A program made the translations under genes and the position numbers. DNA of 64,000 bases from positions 1-64,000 of the forward strand of contig JAKORG010000003.1 in assembly GCA_029777945.1 (NCBI GenBank). The letters run 5' to 3'. Below the pieces are notes generated by a model that was not told the DNA's origin, searched no databases, and saw nothing but the letters and a program-made list of their open reading frames with translations. Positions 60,644 to 64,000 of this stretch are shown here, one piece after another (the first letter of the stretch is position 1; each line of letters opens with the position of its first letter). The DNA is from Deltaproteobacteria bacterium (lineage in GTDB: Bacteria > Desulfobacterota > Syntrophorhabdia > Syntrophorhabdales > Syntrophorhabdaceae).

Positions 60644-61816
60644 ATGCTTTATGCGCCAAAGGAAGAGATTTTTTTAAGGATAAATAGACTGAAACACCTT
60701 ATGGAAAAGGCATCTATGGACGGTGCCTTTTTCCATTATAAAATAGATTACTATTATCTAACGGGCACAATGCAGGATGCACTGCTTTTTGTGCCCTTAG
60801 ATGATGAACCTGTGCTTTTTGTAAAAAGGGAGGTTTCACGGGCAAAGAGAGAATCGCCCATTAAAAGGATTGTTTCTATCCGTTCTATAAAAGACATTAT
60901 AAGCTTTATTAAAACCATGAAAAATGTGGGGGTACAACTGGATGTGCTCCCCTACAACGATGTAATAAAATTCAAAGATATCTTGGGTGATGTAAATCTC
61001 GTGAATTGTTCTCCCCTTACAAGGGAATTGCGAAAAATAAAATCTCCTTTTGAAATAACTCTTTTAGAGAGGGCTGCTGCTATCCAAAAGATGGTATATG
61101 AGTATATACCCCATGTTCTTGTGGAAGGCATGACAGAAATCGAATTGGGCGGTATACTTGAGGCTTATGCAAAGGCACTGGGTCATGAAGGCATTTTAAG
61201 GGTGAGGTCTTTAAACTATGAGGCATATACCTGGCATATATTAAGCGGAAGGACGGGAAGCATTGTAAGCCAATCAGATTCGCCTATGGGAGGATTGGGA
61301 TTATCACCTGCATTTCCTGTAGGTGCAAGCATGAAGAGGATAAAAAGAAACGAGCCTATTCTTATTGACTTCGGCATATGCTATCATGGTTATCAGATAG
61401 ACCAGACAAGGATGTTCGCCATAAACTCCATGCCAAAAATTTTTGTTGATGGCTATGAGGCGTGCAGGGAGATCCATTATAAGGTGCTGGATAAAATTTT
61501 AGAAGGATGGACAAGTAAGGAGCTTTTTGAATATTCGAAGAAGCTTGCCGATGACCTCGGTTTCAGTGAATATTATCTTGGTTTTAAACCACACAAGGTA
61601 AAATTTTTAGCCCATGGCATAGGTCTCGAGCTTTCTGAATTCCCTTTTATAGCTGCAAATCATGATTATCCAATAAATGACGGTGCAGTTATTGCAATAG
61701 AACCCAAAATGGTATTTCCAAAAAGAGGTGCCTGCGGTATAGAAAATACAGTGCATATAACTAATGGTAAATACAGGATCTTAACAAATACGGAAGAGCG
61801 TATCATTGTTATATGA
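60644..61816 (+). CDS. M24-family metallopeptidase (Xaa-Pro aminopeptidase/creatinase type)
   Basis: This is a pita-bread-fold hydrolase. The 390 residues have a creatinase-like N-terminal domain (about 1-140) and a catalytic domain with the metal ligands in order: Asp in ILIDFG, Asp in QIDQTRMF, His in AHGIGLEL, Glu in IAIEPKMVF and Glu in GIENTVHIT. All five are present, so it should be active. It lies 42 bases after dch and overlaps the next gene by 4 bases. Its substrate is not set by sequence, and a role in aromatic metabolism is not evident. Confidence 0.88.
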   Translation: MLYAPKEEIFLRINRLKHLMEKASMDGAFFHYKIDYYYLTGTMQDALLFVPLDDEPVLFVKREVSRAKRESPIKRIVSIRSIKDIISFIKTMKNVGVQLDVLPYNDVIKFKDILGDVNLVNCSPLTRELRKIKSPFEITLLERAAAIQKMVYEYIPHVLVEGMTEIELGGILEAYAKALGHEGILRVRSLNYEAYTWHILSGRTGSIVSQSDSPMGGLGLSPAFPVGASMKRIKRNEPILIDFGICYHGYQIDQTRMFAINSMPKIFVDGYEACREIHYKVLDKILEGWTSKELFEYSKKLADDLGFSEYYLGFKPHKVKFLAHGIGLELSEFPFIAANHDYPINDGAVIAIEPKMVFPKRGACGIENTVHITNGKYRILTNTEERIIVI

Positions 61817-62607
61817 AAGTCCTTTTTTCAACAGGATGCCTTTATTATCTGCCCCTGAAAGAGATATTTTCACTGGCAAAAGAGGCTGGTTTTGACGGTT
61901 GCGAGCTTTTGATAGATAGACAGGTAAATAGACCTGATTATCTCGATATCGTAAAGGAATGCTGTGAGATACTGCCTGTTTATTCAATCCATGCACCTTT
62001 TTTAAAGATCGATGCCTGGGGAAGTAAAACCAACGCAATAGTGGAGACTATAAAGATTACCCAGGCAATAAATGCCAGTATAATAAACTTCCATCCCCCT
62101 TCATGGCTTTCAGTAGAGCTAATTTTTTTCAGATGGTTTAAAAGGATGGAAGATTTTCAGAAGACCCTCGGCTCAGAAGGTATAAGATTAACCATTGAAA
62201 ACATGCCCCGTGTGGGCAAAAGGCTCATGCTCATACCTTATATATTAAACGATTATATTGACCTCATAGATTACGGGATTAAAAGGAACCTTGATTTTAC
62301 ATTTGATACAACACATCTGGGAACGTTCGGTATTGACCCTGTAGTGGGATTTTTGAGATTTTTCAAAACAGGTAGGTTGAGAAACATTCACATAAGCGAT
62401 TATAATGACACAGATAGCCACCTTTTTCTCGGAAGAGGAGACATGCCTGTTGCAAAATTTTTAAATACTATAAGAAGATTGGGCTATAATGAATTGATTA
62501 CCCTTGAAATATCGCCACAAGAACTACCCAGGTCAAGGCATTGGATGTTAAAGATGTTGAAATACCAACTCTCTCTTTTAAAATTTCATTTAGGCCTGGT
62601 TATATGA
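61813..62607 (+). CDS. Sugar phosphate isomerase/epimerase-like TIM-barrel protein
   Basis: This belongs to the xylose-isomerase-like / endonuclease IV-like superfamily. The 264 residues show FSTGCLYYLPLKEIFSLAKEAGFDGCELLID, YSIHAPFLK, LTIENMPR (metal glutamate), LDFTFDTTHLG, RNIHISDYN and a late TLEIS, giving a plausible Glu/Asp/His/Glu metal site. It overlaps the peptidase gene by 4 bases and radA by 4 bases. The reaction cannot be assigned; isomerase, epimerase or endonuclease activity are all possible. Confidence 0.8.
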   Translation: MKVLFSTGCLYYLPLKEIFSLAKEAGFDGCELLIDRQVNRPDYLDIVKECCEILPVYSIHAPFLKIDAWGSKTNAIVETIKITQAINASIINFHPPSWLSVELIFFRWFKRMEDFQKTLGSEGIRLTIENMPRVGKRLMLIPYILNDYIDLIDYGIKRNLDFTFDTTHLGTFGIDPVVGFLRFFKTGRLRNIHISDYNDTDSHLFLGRGDMPVAKFLNTIRRLGYNELITLEISPQELPRSRHWMLKMLKYQLSLLKFHLGLVI

Positions 62608-63932
62608 GTAAAAAAACACTGTTTATCTGTGAAAACTGTGGATATGAGACCTATAAATGGATGGGTAGGTGTCCGCGATGCTCTTTATGGGATTCGATGA
62701 AAGAGGTAGCATATGAAAAGGAAATGCCAAAGGCATTTTCGCAACCCCTTATAATGGAAGATGAAGATTTACCTGATGAAAGGATTATTCTCGGCATTGA
62801 AGAACTCGATAGGGTTTTAGGTGGAGGCATGACAAAGGGGTCATCCATACTTTTGGGCGGAGACCCCGGGATAGGGAAATCAACCCTCTGTTTTGAAATT
62901 GCATCGAAGATTGTAGAGATGGGTTATTCTTGTCTTTATGTGTCCGGTGAGGAATCGGCAAAACAGCTTATAGGAAGGAAAAAAAGGTTAAGCCTGAAGG
63001 GAAAATTTCCCATACTTACCACAAATTATCTTGATGACATCATCTCTGCCATAAATGCAAAGGTCTATGACCTTGTAATAATCGATTCCATTCAGTCCAT
63101 ATACAATACAAGGCTCTCCATGTTGCCTGGCACCATAAGTCAGATAAAGGATGTGTCATCCCGACTTGTCATGGAGATGAAGTCAAAAGAAACTACCCAT
63201 ATATTTATAGGTCATGTAACAAAGGAAGGGATGATTGCAGGCCCTAAGATACTCGAGCATATGGTAGATACGGTTTTATACTTTGAAGGGGATAAAATGC
63301 TTCCTTACAGGATACTAAGGGTTACAAAAAACAGGTTCGGTCCCATAGATGAGGTTGGTATATTTCAGATGAAGAGGGATGGTCTTATAAGTGTTGAAAA
63401 TCCTTCTGATTTTTTTGTATCAGAGAGAGAAAATATAGGCAGAGGAAGCACCTTATTTCCCTTTATAACAGGCACAAGACCTCTGTTGCTTGAGGTTCAA
63501 GCAGTAACACCGAAGACAAATTTTTCCATGCCGAGAAGGCTTTCAATAGGTTACGATTTAAACAGGTTATTTATTATCATAGCCATCGTGGAGAAAGCAA
63601 TGGGAAGACCCCTTTATGACAGGGATATTTACATAAACATAACAGGCGGAATAAAGGTGACAGAGCCTGGTGTTGATTTACCTGTAGCCGTTGCCATCAT
63701 GTCAGATTATCTAAATTTAGATATAGGGAGGGATACGGCGGTATTGGGAGAGATAGGCCTCACAGGAGAGATAAGAAAGATAGTAAATATGGATTTGAGG
63801 ATAAAAGAGTGTGTGAGGCTCGGAATAAAAAGGGTGTTGTGTCCTAAGGGTGTGGAAAATATACCTGAAATTGAGCTGGTGCCTCTAAAAAATGTAAAAT
63901 CCCTCTTCGAATACCTTGTTACAAGGCGCTAA
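62604..63932 (+). CDS. radA: DNA repair protein RadA/Sms
   Basis: RadA is a hexameric DnaB-like branch-migration motor in recombinational repair. The 442 residues start with the zinc finger CENCGYETYKWMGRCPRC. The RecA-like core follows with Walker A GGDPGIGKSTL, the Walker B segment LVIIDSIQSIY and the RadA-specific KNRFG motif (VTKNRFGPIDEVGIF), then a C-terminal Lon-like domain (NITGGIKVTEPGVDLPVAVAIMS). The frame is open from 62541, but the zinc finger begins after the ATG at 62604, which overlaps the previous stop as ATGA. Confidence 0.97.
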   Translation: MSKKTLFICENCGYETYKWMGRCPRCSLWDSMKEVAYEKEMPKAFSQPLIMEDEDLPDERIILGIEELDRVLGGGMTKGSSILLGGDPGIGKSTLCFEIASKIVEMGYSCLYVSGEESAKQLIGRKKRLSLKGKFPILTTNYLDDIISAINAKVYDLVIIDSIQSIYNTRLSMLPGTISQIKDVSSRLVMEMKSKETTHIFIGHVTKEGMIAGPKILEHMVDTVLYFEGDKMLPYRILRVTKNRFGPIDEVGIFQMKRDGLISVENPSDFFVSERENIGRGSTLFPFITGTRPLLLEVQAVTPKTNFSMPRRLSIGYDLNRLFIIIAIVEKAMGRPLYDRDIYINITGGIKVTEPGVDLPVAVAIMSDYLNLDIGRDTAVLGEIGLTGEIRKIVNMDLRIKECVRLGIKRVLCPKGVENIPEIELVPLKNVKSLFEYLVTRR

Positions 63933-63961
63933 TCGTGTAATGTTTAATATATGCCCTTTAA

Positions 63962-63975
63962 AGTGCGGCCGCACT
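63962..63975. repeat. 14-base perfect palindrome downstream of radA
   Basis: AGTGCGGCCGCACT is a perfect palindrome, unusually GC-rich for its surroundings, 30 bases after the radA stop. No T-run follows directly, so it is not a clear terminator. It could be a protein-binding site or the start of a longer structure cut by the window end. Confidence 0.5.
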
Positions 63976-64000
63976 ATTAACATTATGGCATGGTAAAAGC

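Noticed and set aside
1-64000. tRNA, rRNA, prophage or integrative element.
   Set aside because: No cloverleaf, rRNA segment, integrase or att-like repeat was recognised on either strand.

Overview
This AT-rich window reads as a chromosomal segment of a strictly anaerobic, Gram-negative, aromatic-degrading bacterium, most likely a deltaproteobacterium in the broad sense (Desulfobacterota, Syntrophorhabdus- or Syntrophus-like). The reasons are a class II (tungsten) benzoyl-CoA reductase locus, a CO dehydrogenase/acetyl-CoA synthase locus, selenocysteine-type Hdr/Mvh proteins, and a typical proteobacterial envelope gene set (lnt, rseP, tatAC, DUF748). The taxon is inferred; no rRNA or tRNA gene is present to test it.

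Region 1 (1-10.1 kb, minus strand) is a Wood-Ljungdahl block. In transcription order it holds the corrinoid-protein activator RACo, the nickel-insertion ATPase CooC, FolD, an untracked 58-residue ORF, the small corrinoid protein subunit AcsD, the CO dehydrogenase, acetyl-CoA synthase AcsB, and a NifS-type cysteine desulfurase cut by the window edge. AcsC and AcsE are not in the window. Region 2 (10.2-30.3 kb) is mainly housekeeping. It has an EAL-HDOD protein, the tsaB-rseP-dxr-cdsA-uppS-frr-pyrH-tsf-rpsB run, a DUF1015/TrmN6/polyprenyl synthase trio, lnt-ybeY-pgpH-like-phoH, glmS, a naturally short glmU, and tatC-tatA. Region 3 (30.5-47.2 kb, plus strand) has hisA, hisI, pgpA, cinA-C, thpR, recA, alaS, a Crp/Fnr regulator and mtgA. 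A decayed spacer with short repeats and a gene remnant follows, then a two-component system with an HtrA protease, an orphan PilC/GspF protein and a large DUF748 protein that appears to start at AUA.

Region 4 (47.2-60.6 kb) is the most notable. Two divergent operons share a 282-base promoter region. Leftward: the BamB tungsten reductase subunit, BamC, a BamD-like CCG protein, an FdhD-type sulfurtransferase, an HdrA-like flavoprotein (BamE-like), an MvhD-like protein (BamF-like) and a GNAT acetyltransferase. Rightward: an SDR dehydrogenase, the hydroxyacyl-CoA dehydrogenase (Had/BamQ), the ring-opening hydrolase (Oah/BamA) and the dienoyl-CoA hydratase (Dch/BamR). Both the HdrA-like and the MvhD-like genes contain an in-frame UGA in the correct family context, each followed by a plausible bacterial SECIS hairpin. 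They are therefore read here as two selenoproteins of one electron-transfer module, and a standard ORF caller would split or truncate both. The window ends with an M24 peptidase, a TIM-barrel isomerase and RadA.

Together, the Bam operons would dearomatise benzoyl-CoA and open the ring, sending electrons through the Hdr/Mvh module. The CODH/ACS block would interconvert acetyl-CoA with CO2 and C1 units. This suits complete oxidation or syntrophic growth on aromatic compounds.
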